Below, in pieces: positions 12,701-27,700 of a stretch of DNA of 64,000 nt. The notes beneath the pieces were generated by a model. The model saw only the letters and a program-made list of their open reading frames with translations, ran no database searches and was not told the origin of the DNA. Source of the stretch: Melanocharis versteri (lineage: Eukaryota; Chordata; Aves; Passeriformes; Melanocharitidae). Every line of letters starts with the position of its first letter. Position 1 is the first letter of the stretch. The stretch covers positions 386,862 through 450,861 of the forward strand of contig VZTG01003262.1 in NCBI GenBank assembly GCA_013397845.1, written 5' to 3'. A program made the position numbers and the translations under genes.

Positions 12701-15700
12701 ATAACCAGAATGAAATTATCACATGTTCAATTGAAATAAATCCCTGCTGTGGAACTGGCTATTTCTTTGAAATGCCACACAAAGGCTGAAAAATCGCAAC
12801 ATACACATTTGAGCTATTCAATATTGTTTAATGATTTCTTGGCTTCTGATGATACTTTGTCTTTACATTATTACTTTTCAAAAATCCACTGCATGCCCCG
12901 TTACCAAGGGAAGAGAAGGCTTGCATTTTTTAAACTGTTAAATATATGATGTTATCAGAAGCAGCTGTAACCCCACCTTAACCTGTGCACAGCGTAGATT
13001 GGGCGCACTGGCTCTTTGGTGAGAAGGAAGCCAACCCATTGGGCAGGCACTGTGCTTGAGGAAAACAACCTGCATTTCAGCAATCCCTTGGGTATGACAC
13101 TGGACGAGGCTGCAAGGCATAAGGTCCATCCCACAAAAGGTATTCCCTTTAGCTCAGGGGGCTCTTCAGACAAACACTCACATGCTTTTCTAGCTGATGT
13201 GCTCAGCTTATGCTCCTAACCTCTCTCTGTAATTTTGGATAACTGTTGAAGCTGTTCTTCCAACTTCCTGTGTGGTCAAAGGTGAATGACAAGCACCTTG
13301 GAAAACTTCCAAATACAAGCCCTTGTCTATATTGGGATCCTGCCCTTGAGGCGTAATTACCCTTGCAGACAACTCTGTGTTCTTGAAACACCTGCTCAAC
13401 TGTCACCTACTCCAGGAGGGCACCTAGCAGCTCTGACTCCTGCTGGCTAGCTTAGAACTTCACCAGATATCTTCACAGCTGATCTGGACCCCCTTCCTAA
13501 ACATTGGACAGAACATGAGCTGCCTTGCTCGCTTTTGGACTTCACCACTGCAAGCTGCACAGCCTCTGTCTCGATGGATCTATTGTTGAAAGTGGGAGCT
13601 GCTTTTAAAAGTGAGGTACGGAAGTCCCCTACGACTTGCCTTGGAAATTGAAGAAGTCTCAAGCACTTTCAGAGTGATGAAAAAACCTGATATGGACACA
13701 GGTGCATTTTAACATTATCCTACCAAATGTCAAATCAGGAACAGCCTACAATTTTGTAGTCAAGCACATACAGACACACACAGCTATAGCATCCCCAGCA
13801 GACAAAATAATTTGAAATGGCAAATTATGAACAAGACAGAAGCACAGGGATTGTAACTGGTCCATTATATACTGAGGACCTGTACAGAAGCAGGGTTAAG
13901 TGGCGTCAGATGTGGGGCTGTCAAGGCCCTGTGATGTCTGTGCTACACTTCCACTACTACCATGAGGGAGTATACCTCAGAGTGGGCAGTCGTGTGGTGT
14001 GTCAGAAGTGGCCAAGAAATGTGAGCTCTGAAGTGAGTTTGCTCCCTGTAACCTTCACAGACTCTCATTATCATAAAATAATTAAATTCTACTGTTAAGC
14101 AAGGGGAGATCCAGCACTTCTCTAAATCTGTTTTAAGCCCTTACTGTGCTCTGTGATTCCTCTTAGTAATGCACAGTAAATTAGAAGGACTGGTTTTGTT
14201 TTCAGTGGACAAATTACTTCAGTAATTTAATTTGGATTCTATTGCCTCTTTAATCAGCTGTGATGGCTCCAGTGTAGGCTGGTCCAGACATATCCATCCA
14301 ATTCGCTCCTTTCAATAATACTCGGACCGTAATACAGCTCTTTCATTTTCTTCTTCCTCCTCTTTCAGCATCTACCAATCAGCTGACAGTTCACATCAGA
14401 AAAATTTGTGAGACATTTCGGAGGCGAATGCAAATAAGGTGGAAACAAACACTTCCCACATTTTTCCCCTCTCTAAAAGCCTCATGTTTCAAACAGCTCT
14501 GCCCAAGACTGCCTGGCACCACCGCCAGAGCTTCAGGGCCCGTCCAGCCAGAGCCCTCACTCACTTGGAGCCAAGGACCAGCTGCGTGCACGCCCCGCTC
14601 TCCTTCACCCATCCGCAGTACGGGTCTCTGGATGCTATGCAGGCCCTGGGGAGAGAAGAGCACAACGCAGCACTCGTGAGCGCTCCAGCTTCCCCACTGC
14701 GCAGGCCTCTGACAGCCAGCACCAAACACGTACTTTTTGCATTTGCCGTGACGCTCGCAACGTCCCAGGGGAACCTTGATGACACAGGTGGAGAAGGCGA
14801 CGTACAGGGCGCTGCTGGGCTTGTCCAGCTGCATGCCCGTGATCCGCTTGTCCTCCATGCCGTCGTAGCTGCACCTGATTTGGATAAAAGTGAGAAGTGG
14901 CTACAAGCAGGCTCAGCTGGGAAACCAGGGGAAACCTTAATTATCCCCCAGGCTGAAAAAAAAATGACAAAAAACTTCTGCCAAAAAGTCCGTAAGAAAG
15001 GTAGAATTGAACAAGTCAAGGAAATAGAACACACGATAGCCACTAAAAATACTGATAGACATATAAGCAAGTACTAAAAATGCATGGGATAGTTAAGAAT
15101 TGGAGAACAGCAGCGCACCAGACAAGCTTCTGATGGCCCTTCATTTTTGTGTTTATTCTTCTCCAGCACTCAACGTAGCTGAAATTTCTGCATGATTACA
15201 GCTCACTTCAAAGACCCCTTAGGCATATTTGAGGAAGACTGAAATATGGAAAATTTCCCTTGGAGAGCAGCTTGCTGCTTGTTGAGTTATTTGGAGAGGA
15301 ATCAGGGTTTTTTACAGGATTAGAAAATTAATCTTCCTTTCCAGAACTTCACTTTTAATTATTCATCAGCTGCTGCATAAGATGGGCTATTTTCTACACA
15401 TACTGAATAAAAAAATCTTATTGCAATGTAGAGACTGATAAGCAGACATCCCCTCCCTAAACAATTTAAAATTACTCAAAAAACTTGGCTTCTCTAACCA
15501 CTTCCGTTTCCGTGGGACAAATTATTCTCTGGGAAATCAGAAGTTCAAAGTCACCCATACATGAGTACAAAGAATCAGATACACACTTTTCAGGATTGTA
15601 AACATTGATCTCCTCCAGGAAAAGGCTATCATTTAGGAAACCAGTGTTTCCCGTCCGCGCCAAGAACTTCAGGATGATTCCCTTCTCCGACCCCAAGAAA

Positions 15701-18700
15701 ACCACGGTGTAGTTCTGGTACGGCCCAGCAGCAGAGTCAACAGCAATTTTGGTCAGGCGATATCTAAAATAACAGAGTATTTTCATAGATAAATCACAGA
15801 GATAATCACAGAATTGTCGTTTATTTAATCTCTTTCTACACATCACATAAGTGTATGGTAGACTTCTAGCAACCACAAAACACATTTAAGCACTGTTCCT
15901 ACCTGACTATAAATCAACACAGGCTGTACCAATTTGGCTCCCCAGATGCTGGGAAATTTTCACGTGTTTGCATGCCCAGACATCCAATAGCTAGCGGAAG
16001 TGTCTAGAAGTTCAGAAGTATCCAGAAGTTCAGAAAGCTGAAGGGGTGCTAAGAGTCTGAGGGCATTTAGGAATTATCCTTCCAACAGCCTGGTGATTTC
16101 TTCAGACAGGGATAGAATATCAGCACAGTGAACTGATTTTAAAATTTCAAGCTCTGTCACATTAAAAGCTGCTGAACTAGATTCAACTTTTTTTGTCAGG
16201 AAAAGCTGTGTCAGTGCAATAGTGAGACGCTAAACACCATTTTACCTCACTAAAAATAATTCCACAACCACCACCAAGCAAGTTCAGCACTCAGATGATA
16301 ACAAATCTCAGGACGCCACAATTTATTGAAAACAAGTATTCTGGTGATTTGGTACCAGTTAGATGGTACTGGCTATCACAGGGAAGCACTCTGTGGAGCT
16401 TGCTGCTCTCATCTTTGGTTGGAATACAGAACCTGACAGAAAAACCTGACAGAAGATACATTACTATAACAAAGTCAGACTCTTCCAGAGATAAGTGCCC
16501 AACACAATACTCTACCTTTGTTCAGAGGAAGAGGGGAAAATATGGCACAAGTTAGTCACATTATTCTGCTCACAGTTGGAGGGTAGATAAGTAGTATAAT
16601 GACAACAGCAGAGTGTGGGAATGTATTTTGATAGGAAGGGGATGGTGTATTTAACACTTGTGGATTTATGAGTCTTTGTTCAAATCTGTTATTATTTTTT
16701 TCTTGTTGCCACAGAAAGGATGCAGATTATGTGATTACTTCTGCCTACAAACTTCTGCAAATATTAAATCTTACCAGTATATAACCTGACAGACATCTAC
16801 ATATCCTGTGAACATATCCTGGCAGACATGTTTGTATCCTGTGTACATATTCCTGAGTTGTCTGCTGATCCTTGCCCAAAGTTTTTACAGAGCAATCTTG
16901 AACACAAGCCAAAAGGCGGGGAAACCTTCCCCGCACAGCATTTCCTACAACATCGAGTTTCAGCACAGCATGGTTGGAAAAGACTGAGGTCTTTCCTATC
17001 TTGAAAGCTGCTCGGGGAGCTCTGCAGCATCTGCTCAGCTCTGCCACCATTCCTAGCTGGACTCATGCCCAGGACACCAAGGACATTTACAGAGTTGGAG
17101 GGTATTTGAAGCAAGACTATTAGCACAACTTGACAGCTACAATGAGGACAAGGGTTCACTCGGTGTACGCACCTGACCATTGTCCTCAGGAACCAGGGTC
17201 GATTGACAATGGAAGGTACAGCCTCGTCCATCAGTGGATGTGTTTTGATGAAGTTCAGAGTATCATCTGGGAACTCACTAGATGTTACATATTTTTCTAA
17301 TGATGTAGAGCCAGCACAGCAACCAGGCCTATATAAAACAAGAGAGTAAAGCCAGAAAACTTATTTGACATCGAGGGCAAGCTTACTTTTGTGATGACAT
17401 CTGATGTGCTTTACAGGAGTTTAACGTGGAGGAGGATCGAGAAGTGTTGTGGACTTGTTCAGCCCCTCAAGGGAAGCCTAAAATGTTGCTCTCTCCTCCA
17501 TTCAAAGGGACTTAATGTGTCACTTAAGAGCACAAAGTCATTTTTTCATCAGGTGTGCTACACACAGAGTTTGTAATTTATCCACTCGTATGGAATGTAA
17601 ACACTGCATGTATACATTTGGCTTGATGCTTCCCACTGGCACAGGTGTTTTCTGATCTGTAACTTGCCTAGTTGACTGCTCTTTCCTGGAATAAAAGCAA
17701 TCCCTATAATACAGAAGGAAGTTAATTTTTTTAACTGGTGTGAAAGAATACCACTTTTAGTCATATATGATAGAAAACAGACTATTGGAGAAGACAAACT
17801 GAATAGCATCCATGTAAACATTGGTTTTACCCTCTGTTCAATTTGGATGAGATGATTTTAGAAGGGTAGCTCACTGAGAACTTTCACTGAAAAGTTATCT
17901 GTCATTCTTTGACAACTTAAATGCAAATCTGCTCACGCTATTTCTCAAATAAACCCTGCTCTTAAGAGGTAGTGCAATCTCCTTGCCTGGACAGGCCATC
18001 TCCCAAAGGAAGCAGCAAAATGTTTTGCTTGTTAATATTGTGTAGGTAATTTTCTCCAATAAAAGGTCCATTCAATCCCATTTTCTAGAGCAATGTGATT
18101 CTTCAAACCTTTGAGCCAGTGTGAGATGGGAAGATGAAAGACGGACCATTCACTCATAAACACACTGCATCATCCAATTTTCATCTACTCTGATGTGGGT
18201 AAAGGCATCGACATCAAGAGTAATGTCAACTTGAACAAAATACAGGACTGGTCCTATCATCTGTGTTGCTCAGATTTAGATAAATATTCAAATACTAGGA
18301 AAATAAATGTTGTGTGGGAAGGTAGCATAGGACTTGAAGGAACCAGCTGTGTCAACAAATCTGGTCTCACAAGAGATGAGCAAGGAACATTACATGCAGA
18401 CAATGTGTGCTCTTGCCTCTTCATTTCCAAAATACTTTAGTTTAGTCCTGTAATCACATGTAGAACTAGTGACAAATGGAGAGAAGGAGAAACCAAGGAC
18501 ATGACTGGTTTCCTAGGTTCTTGCAAGGGCATTGACCCATAAGGCAACATTCCCAGAGAACTCGAGGGAGCAGCCTGCACCTTCTGGCACCGTGGTGTCT
18601 ACGGTTTCTGTGTTTTTAATCTGGAGGCCTATTTACTCCTAAATCCTAATAGCATGATTGGATTAATCCTGTTTTAATCTCAAAACTGGTTTAGTCGAGT

Positions 18701-21700
18701 CAACATAAACCCAAGCAAACCCTGCTGTCTGGCCAAACAGGGAAGCGATACCCCTGAAGCACTCTGGCAGGTTTCTGAGAAATGTGAGGATCAACAGGGG
18801 CAGTAATGTTTCTGCACCATACTGAGATACCCAGATAAAAATGACCTCATTTCAAAGGTGCCTGTCATGTACTTCAACATGAGCTAGAAGTAATGATTAT
18901 TTCTATTAAGTAGATTGATGGCCAAATGTTACGTGAAACACTGTTCACAATTCATTTCACATTATCTCCTTCAGGCTTAGAAAGAGCAATATTATGCCAT
19001 CTTTATCATAACAGTTAGCCTGCTATTGGCTCATCTCAAACTCATAATGCAACTTTCTCTTCTTCTTTCCTACTGAAAGTGATTTCTCCTTCTTCTCTTA
19101 CCCTTCCCTGCCAATGTATCTCAGTGAGGTGCAAACAATTTACCTTGGAGCCCTCATGCAGCCTTGCACTCCCAAGGCAGACCATTGTGTCAACAACTTG
19201 TTTGAAACACTGCAAAATGGAGAAGATAATCCTGCAACACTGCTAGAAGCTGCATTACTAAGGCTCAAACTGAAAACAGACAGAATTTACCAGATTTTCC
19301 AGTCACCTCCAGGCTCTTCTCTTGAGTGACAACTTCAGAATAAAGACAGCACAGTAATACTGCTCTTGGCAAATCCAAAACATGATGGGCCAAATTTGTA
19401 TTAGGCAGAAGCTCAGTGTCCACCATGGAGCTTCATAGAATCATAGAATATCCTGAGCTGGAACCGACCCACAAGGATCACTGAAGTCCAGCTCCTGGCC
19501 CCACACAGGACATCCCAAGAGTCACACCATCTCCCATGAGAGTGTTGTCCAAAAGCTTCTTGAACTCTGCAGGCTGGTCCTGTGACCACTTTCTTAAGGA
19601 CCCTGTTCAGTGCCCAACTACTTCCCTGGGTGAAGAATCTTCTTCTAATATCCAAACTAAACCTCCCCCAACTCAACTTCAGGCCATTCCCTTGGGCCCT
19701 GCCACTGGTCAGTACAGAGAAGAGATCAGTGCCTGCCCCTCCTCTTCCCCTCACGAGGAAGTTGTAGATTGTGATGAGGTCTCCCCTCAGTCTTGTCCAG
19801 ACAAGCCAAGTGGCCTCAGCCACTCCTCACACGGTTTTCACTCTAAGAACTTCACCATTTTTCTAGCCCTCCTTTGAACGCTCCCAATAGCTTTAGATTC
19901 TTCTAATATTGTGGTGCTCAACACTGCAGAGAGTACTTCAGATGTTTTTGTCTTTTGAAATTATTTAAGATATCACAAGCAATGTAAAACATGCATTTAA
20001 GTGGTAAAGCTTAAGTGAGATAAATAAATTTGATTTATCTATATGCATCTCCGTATCTCAGAGCAAAATGCCATTGGTGTAAATGAGTTAACAAGTGTCT
20101 GTCAACAGCAACTTGTATGAAATGATACTTGTAAGAAATATGAAGAGTGTAGTAGAGGGGATGCATGCAAACATGCGGAAGAGGGGAAAACAAGTCATAG
20201 GAGGAATGAGAGAAACTGAATCTCCAGTCTGGTGGAATGCTCTTTTTTGCTTTCCATAAATCATCTACTGTGGCACTTAAACTGCATGTTAATCATAGAA
20301 CAGCAAACTGCAGAACTGCTGCAGGCTTTGTAATGAGATATATCCATTACTGAACGGATTTGCAACAAGTGTGTAACTCACACCACCCTTAAGTGATTAT
20401 TCTGACCAAGTGGATCTGATGCTGGTCTGATATATGTTACATAAATCTTGTTTAAGTGGAAAAAAATCTCAGTTGCATAGTTTAGATCCAAATTCAGCTC
20501 AACTTCTACTTTACTGTTGCAACATGTATAATTGTATCTGCACCTTACAAGGCTGTTTAAATTATCAAAAAACCTCTGTAGCCTGCATGAAGGAACAGAA
20601 CAATATCACTATACATGAAACATACCTGGGCTTGGGCACTCGTTCATCAGGAACTGGTGTCCATGTAGAGTCTGGAGACTTTTGTTCTTTGAATCTCCCA
20701 GTAAATACATTGGCAATGTCAAGCATGTCATAGGCACAGACTGCAGAGCCAGGGATGCTGCAAAGTGACATTTCCCAGAAATTGTTACTCATTCTGCAGT
20801 TATGCATAAAACCTTGAGCGAAAAATATACTCTGTAGAAGTCTTCCTGTCACAGGTAACTCAATCCCGAATTCTGAATCTGGTATTGACAGGAAAAGCCA
20901 GCCCCATGGAGAAGTCTGAATACCAATCAGCAGGTACCTCCTGCCAAGAGAATTTATTTCAAAGCCTCTACAGAAAGAAGTAATTGCAATAATCTTGAAG
21001 AAGGGAAAGAATCGGTGAAACTTTGGGAATCACTGGTGGTGCATGAGGAGTAATGGCCAGTCTCATTCAGAACCCATTATTTGGAAATTTAAGGTCTTCT
21101 AAGTCATAACATCTCTCAGTACCAACTCTTGTAGTCCCTGCCATGCCTCAAAAACACACTGCAAACAGTTAAGAAGCTGGCTCTGATCAAACTGGAAGCG
21201 TGTTGCAATGTGCCATTGATCTGGCTTTACACGTCATTTGTTCATGCTCCCACAGCCTGATATCCACAAAGTGTTCCCAGTGAAAAGGAGTTAACTGTGC
21301 TCAGGAATTTGCTCCACCCAATGAAATGTTAAGAGCTTACAGAAGCAAATTTGATGTTATTTTAATATCACAGCATTAGAGATTTCAACTTTTTGAATAC
21401 TTGCATGCAACTGCACGACAGCGTTGCCCAAACATAATTGCATTCTTACCTACATACTTTCTGAAAGGCTTATGGGTTTACCATAAAGCTTGGAAGCATG
21501 AAATATCCATTTATTCCCCTTTCCTTTTTTTTTTGTACATGAACGACTGTATTTGTGTCTGACTTCCACCACTTGATTGTAATGGGTAAATTGCATGAAC
21601 CCAGCTGGCTGAGGCTTTCAATCCTGCTCTTAGCTAGTAGGTTATTTCACATCAAAGAAAAAATGTAGGAACTATGATACTGTTACAGAGGATTAAGCGA

Positions 21701-24700
21701 AACTCCTTGAGGTATATAAATTGATAGAAAAACAACCATTTGAATAGTAAAAAAATTCAAAATGCTTTTTGTTGAAGAAAAACAACAAGAAGGGAGACAG
21801 TGCAGTAGTCTTACTTTGATCTCCACAGATTTGTCTTTTTATATGGAAGGAAACTTCAAAGCTCTGTGTTAATGTGACACTACCCAGCAGGAGTTTTAAA
21901 TGGAAGCAGCCATATACATGTTGATGTTAAGGGATAGTCAGGGGTGTATTTGGCCACACAGGGGACCTCATCCTAAAAGACAGCTCAAGACCCACTCCAG
22001 CTAGAGTATTTTGCACATTGCTGAATTAAGTCCTAAAGAAAAAAAAAAAGCCAACCATAAAAACTTGAGGTGTGTTACATACAACCAGAAGTGCTGAGAC
22101 CCATGCCCAACACACAACTACATGGGATGGAGGCATTGCCATGCTGAAAGGACTGCAACACGCTGCTCTGGAGGGTGGCAGGTTGCAGGTCTGCAGTATG
22201 ATGAAGGCATAATGATGGAGCACTGTGGGTCACAGCCAAGGAGGTCCAAGCCACCTCTGAACTACTGGACTACAGCTCAGCACTAGCTTCCGAGTGACCT
22301 CTGATTAGACGGAGGAATCTCTTCCACTTCACTCTAAAAGGAAACTGTGTCCTATGGACCAAAGGTATTTGTTGCAACTTTTCTTTAGTGGAGGCGGAAT
22401 GAGAGATGCATTTATGTCAGAAGTAGGTTTCATAGAACTACAGAATCACAGAACATCCTGAATTGGAAGTGACTCACAAGGATCATTGAAGTCCAACTCC
22501 TCCTGCACAGGACATCCCCAAGAGTTACACCATGTGCCTGCGTGCATTGTCCTGATGCTCCTTGATCTCTGTCAGGCTTGGTGTTGTGACTACTTCCCTG
22601 GGGAGCCTATTCCAGTGCCCAGCCACCCTCTGGGTGAAGAACCTATTTTTTCTAATATCCAACCTAAACCTCTATGACTCAGCTTCCTCCAGTCCACTTA
22701 CAGGTCACCAGAGAGCAGAGATTGGTGCTTGCCCCTCCTCTTCACCTCCTGAGGAAGCTCTTAACTGGTCTTCCCTCAGTCTCCTCTTCTCCAGGCTGAA
22801 CAAGCCAAGTGCCCTCATTCATTCCTCACATGGCTTCCCCTCACACCCTTTGCTATCTTTGTAGCTCTCCTTTGGATGCTCTCTAATACTTTTAGATCCT
22901 TTTTACCTTGTGGCACCCAGAACTGCCCCCCACTCGTGGTGAGGCCACCCCAGAGCAGAGNCTCCTTTGGATGCTCTCTAATACTTTTAGATCCTTTTTA
23001 CCTTGTGGCACCCAGAACTGCCCCCACACTCGTGGTGAGGCCACCCCAGAGCAGAGCAGAGCAGAGCAGAGCAGAGCAGAGCAGGACAATCCCCTCCCTT
23101 GCCCGGCTGGCGATGCTGGGCCTGATACCCCCAGGACAGGGGTGGCCCTCCCAGCTGCCAGGTCTGCTAATAAGCTGTCTACAAGAATACGCACCTTCCT
23201 TCCTGTCATCTTCCATGTCTGGCAAAACCTGGGGCCTATAAAGTAGTATTTTGCTTTTTACACCAAGCACTTATATTTTAAAACGCAAGACTTAAGGAAA
23301 AGAATTATTCATGACACACCACAGGAAATACTAGCCGAGTGGGAGGACAATCTCAATTTTGAGATAATTGCAAGATACAATCTATTTTTTGATGTTGAAT
23401 CTCTATTTGTTCACCTGTTTTTATTAAGCCAGATTGCGTGAAAAGAGATCATCTTAACTTAAGCTTGTATTCCCTATTGGTGGCATAATTATTCCATTGC
23501 AGTTCCTATTGTTTTGATGTCAAAAGCAGTGATTATACATTACAGGCCCAGGTTTACTCTCATTTGAAGTCAGTTCTGTGAATGACCTCACTGAGGTCAG
23601 GCTTTGACAAGAGGCGGCAAAGGTACAGCAAAAGTAAATGAATTTCATCAATAAAGTTCCTCTTTTAGCTCAAATGTTACTCTGTGAAACTGCGACATAT
23701 TTTTTAATTAGAATGCTGCTATTTTTTTAACTTCTCTGGGAGTTCTCAATAATGAGATACAGTTACTATTCTAATAACTTCCAGAGAAACATGCTGTAAT
23801 GTGTAACAGTAATAAAATCTCTACAGATGAACTGATGCTTTTGGATAACCACGCAAACAATGAAATAGGTGTTCTGGGGACCCTCCCTCCCGGCCAGCAA
23901 GACCTTGGTTCTCCCAGGAGAGTCAGGGGGCAGCAGGGTCAGTGCAGGGTCAACGATCAATGCAAGAGTCACCAGGGGTGCGTGAAACAAAGAGAAGGAG
24001 ATAACACGGTTCTTGGAGGTTTATCTATAAGCAGGACAGACACAGTCCTTTCTTTGTGAGGAAAAAACCACCGTGCTTTCTCTTTGGAATAATATTCTGC
24101 AAGTTACATGCTGCAACACTTCTTGGTGGCTGGTGTGAACTATTCCCATGTAAAGAAAAGTATGTCCGGGTAATGTGTCCAGACAGTAAATGGCTGAAAA
24201 CCACCCTAAGTCACCAGGTATGAAATGCAGTAAGCAATACCAGGGTACCTTAAAATCAAACACAAACTATCCGTAAGCACAGGGTACATAATATTTACGT
24301 TGTACGAGCAATCATTTCTTGTGCTTGCATAAAGTAAAAAGAAACTGCAGTGAAAAGCAAAACATAAAGGAAATAGAAGGTAAAAGGTTATTGTGAGTAT
24401 TACCTATTATACGGAGTGGAGAATGTTGCTAAAACAACATCTCGGCCATTGAAATGGATAACATCTGTAACTGACTGCAGTATGTTGAAATAGAAGTGTG
24501 AGTCGCCAGGAACTGAGCAGTTCAACCGAGCCTTGAGAAAGGAAGTCCACTGTTTTTCCAGCACTCTCTGAGATCCTCCCCTGTCATTTTTGCAAACCTG
24601 GGCCACCCTCGGGAAAACTACCTGGAAGAAACAGAGCAAATATAATGGAGAAAATGAAATGTTTCCTTGAACTAAAGGCTTTTTTGGAATACTGCTTTTA

Positions 24701-27700
24701 AAACAGTTGGAATAACACAGCAAGGTGCTTAATTTAATACCACTTTTCTATAATCTGTGACAAATAAGAAACAGAGGAAAATTAAGCTTTGGAACAGTGT
24801 GCTTCGAAAGATAAGACTGTGGCATTTACTATACAGCCATAAATCCTTCAGGAGATCTGTTCTCAACCCATATAAAACTCATTTCCATACAGACTGCTTA
24901 GCTTTCCATTTCCCCAAACAAAAGCATATTTCATATTCACAATCCTTGCAACCCACACTGCTGCTCTGATTCTTGTGTTTTCAGCACTTAAAAACTATGC
25001 AAATCTTGCTGGGCTTTTATTCCTGCTCTCCACCTTTGTGACCTTGGTCAGCTTTTCTGACTGCTTAGTCAGAAAGCTATTGTGAAATTAGCAAAAATGC
25101 AGAAAGTGTTTAATTATTCTTTGCAGAATGGAAAAGCACAAAATTCCTACCCCTGTTTACTCAGCACTCTAATTCATATTTCTTACAGAAAAATTTGTTC
25201 CTACTTTGGAATCCATTTTTAACAATTATCTACTATATTGAACTAACTACATTAGCCTCGTACTTTTTATAATTTCAGAAAACAGACTCCAGCATACACC
25301 ATCACTGTAAGAAACCACACAGTTTCCTTTCAAGACAGTGCAATGTTTCACTCCAGCCAACCTTTTGGCTTGAGCAATAGGAATCTTCTCAAAATGCTGA
25401 CCTTGTCATCATGATTTACGGCTCTCATTTCAAGGTCACTCGTAACAGCATTGGTCCAAGAATAGCGTAAGTTTTCCTCCTCCTTAATCTGCCAAAGTCA
25501 TTCAAGGCAATGTTTTTGCCCTTACCTTTCCCATGCTGTTGTACTCCACTGCTATTTCCCGGAAGAAGAAGTATATGTAATTGCCATAGTCAACCGCCTG
25601 AACAAAGTATGGTTCTAGAAAAAAACAACGACCCAAGACATCTGATTTAGGCACCAGGTACAGGACACAGAATGCAAAGAGAAGGCAAACACATTCACAC
25701 CTCACATCCAGAGGTGAAATGTCTGTGTTTGACAAACTTGGTCAGTTTTCAGAACAAACAAATGACTGCTGCAGAAGAATCATTGCCTAGGGACAGGAGA
25801 GCTGGGAACAAGTCTGTGCAACATCACTGCAGGGTAGTTAAGTCTCTGCCACTAATAGGCCTGCCCTGCATGGAGTAAGAGGAAAGGTAAACAGGCATTT
25901 ATAACTGTATGCCTGAGGGGTCCAAGCAGTGCTCTTTATGGCATGCAGGCTGTGAGTCCAGGGAATAACAAACCACGTAACTGTTTCTGCCCACACGTGT
26001 CTGTAGCAGCAAGCAAAGTGGGACAGCTAAAGTTGACACCTGGCAAAACATTTCTGTGTGCAGAAAAAGACTTGAAACTATGGCTTTGCTCTCTGTTAAA
26101 ATCACTCCAAATGCTAACAATTCTTAACACCTACATGAAGCTAAACAGCACCGTCCTTAACAACGAGGGCATTTAGAGCACAGAAATCGCCTAATTCAAT
26201 GGCAGCAGTACAATCCTTAAGAACTGTAACAGAAAGGCTTTGTACAATATTCCCATAATTTTAGTTCCATTAATGAATCCTAACATTACAGGACAAGCCT
26301 TCTCTACTTCATAAAGCCTAGATTGTTACCTAACAGTGCTGTGGCAGGAATATTTTCAAACACAGCCCAAGCACACAAGGCCCTGCAAGCTCCAAGTTTT
26401 ACATCCAACAGATGTAAACTGCTGGATTTCAGCTGGGAAAGCTCACTGGAATACATATTCTGATCTACCCAGCTCACAGCTTCTGTCGGGTCCAGTAACT
26501 TGGGGTCAGGAGAAGAGAGAAAGAGATAAACAGATCACAGTAAGCAAGAGATGTAATCTACTTCCTTCTTTCTTCCAGAAAGCATTGGTGAAACAAAACT
26601 ACAAAGAGGTCTGTCAGAAATCCAAGACTCTCATCAGAGATGCTGCTTTTTTGCCTTGTTTGTTTATCTACCTTTCAACCACTTGGAGTCATGTTTAACT
26701 GTCCGCAGAGTTGGGCTGTCTCCAAGGCTCCGGTATATGACTGCATCTATTGCAAGGAAGTCGGTCACTGTGGCAGAATACAGCTTTCCCTCTGGGAAGG
26801 AAGGAAAGGAGAAACAAGGGGGGAGGAGCATTAGAAATAATACAATTGCCTTCTCTCATCAGTCACATGAGAAGGGGGAAACGAAACCATCACAGTCTCC
26901 TTAGGAACACTGAAAGAAGGAAAAAATCCCGCTAGGTAAATGGAGCTGAGTACTGAACAACCAAGTCACCACTTTGCAAAATGGTAGTTTCAGAGGGATG
27001 CTGTGGAAGAAAATACCCTTATGGAACAATTCTTCTTCAGTTCAGGTATGTCATAGGATGAACTGCCCCATCCAGTCACATGTCACTAGTTCAATGCTCA
27101 GAAATTCTGCCTAGGTATGTCAGCAAAACAAATATAACAGAACCGTTAGTTTTAACTGGGAGTGCAAACCAGACAGGGCTTGGAGATTGTCAGCTAATTG
27201 ACACTTATGAAAATTTCTCCCCTTGAGAGCACTTCTGCTCTGCCAAAGATCACTAACAAAAAATTAAATAGCATGCTGGGAGCCCTTCCGAAACAGGAAT
27301 GAAAAGAGATGGAGGAGGATTGCCCGTCAATATTTCTTTTCTAGCATGCATTTTAGGCGTTTCCTGCATTAATTATGCATTCCTCTCTCTTAAAGAATAG
27401 AGGACAAGTGATAAGAAAGGGTCTACCCTGCCTAAAATGGCACTCCAAGGACAATCAAAACATATGAAACCGTAAGGACATAAAAGCATGAACTTCAGCA
27501 ACATTTTAAAATTTTATTTGTTGTCTAATCTGTTTGCAGGTTATGGTAACTGTACAGAACTCTTTTTATGTGTGAGATAGATCTTGGAAGATGATGTCTG
27601 CCAGAAGCACAAGTGGTGCAGCATGAGCACACAAAATTGTGTCTCTATTGTGTCTGCATAAAAATTAGAATTGCCTACATCTCCTTTGAGAGAGATTATG

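Larger units (their letters stand above)
15764..20625 (-). other. SEMA6A introns 10 and 11
   Basis: Intron 11 (15764-17172) and intron 10 (17329-20625). Intron 11 has a diverged internal repetition of an 'ACATATCCTG'-like unit around 16795-16850. Intron 10 contains a minus-strand CR1 copy at about 19433-19950. Nothing else was recognised. Confidence 0.7.
22430..23170 (-). mobile_element. CR1 LINE 3' fragment with internal duplication
   Basis: Begins (plus strand) with the CR1-end sequence CAGAATCACAGAACATCCTG. It continues through the block resembling GGGTGAAGAACCTATTTTTT and ends near GGTGGCCCTCCCAGCTGCCA, matching the usual CR1 order in reverse. About 95 bases are present twice, on either side of an N. 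Confidence 0.9.
20758..24403 (-). other. SEMA6A intron 9
   Basis: About 3.6 kb. It contains a minus-strand CR1 copy (about 22430-23170) whose far end carries the N-flanking duplication and a GCAGA tandem repeat. The remainder is AT-rich with no recognised feature. Confidence 0.7.

Noticed and set aside
14439..15077. 212-residue plus-strand open frame, the longest in the window
   Set aside because: It is antisense to SEMA6A exons 13 and 14 and owes its openness to their GC-rich coding sequence. It has no recognisable domain and ends in low-complexity intron sequence.
22876..23246. Open frames of 105-121 residues around the N
   Set aside because: They lie in the CR1 fragment and the duplicated GCAGA region; the X residue is the N base.
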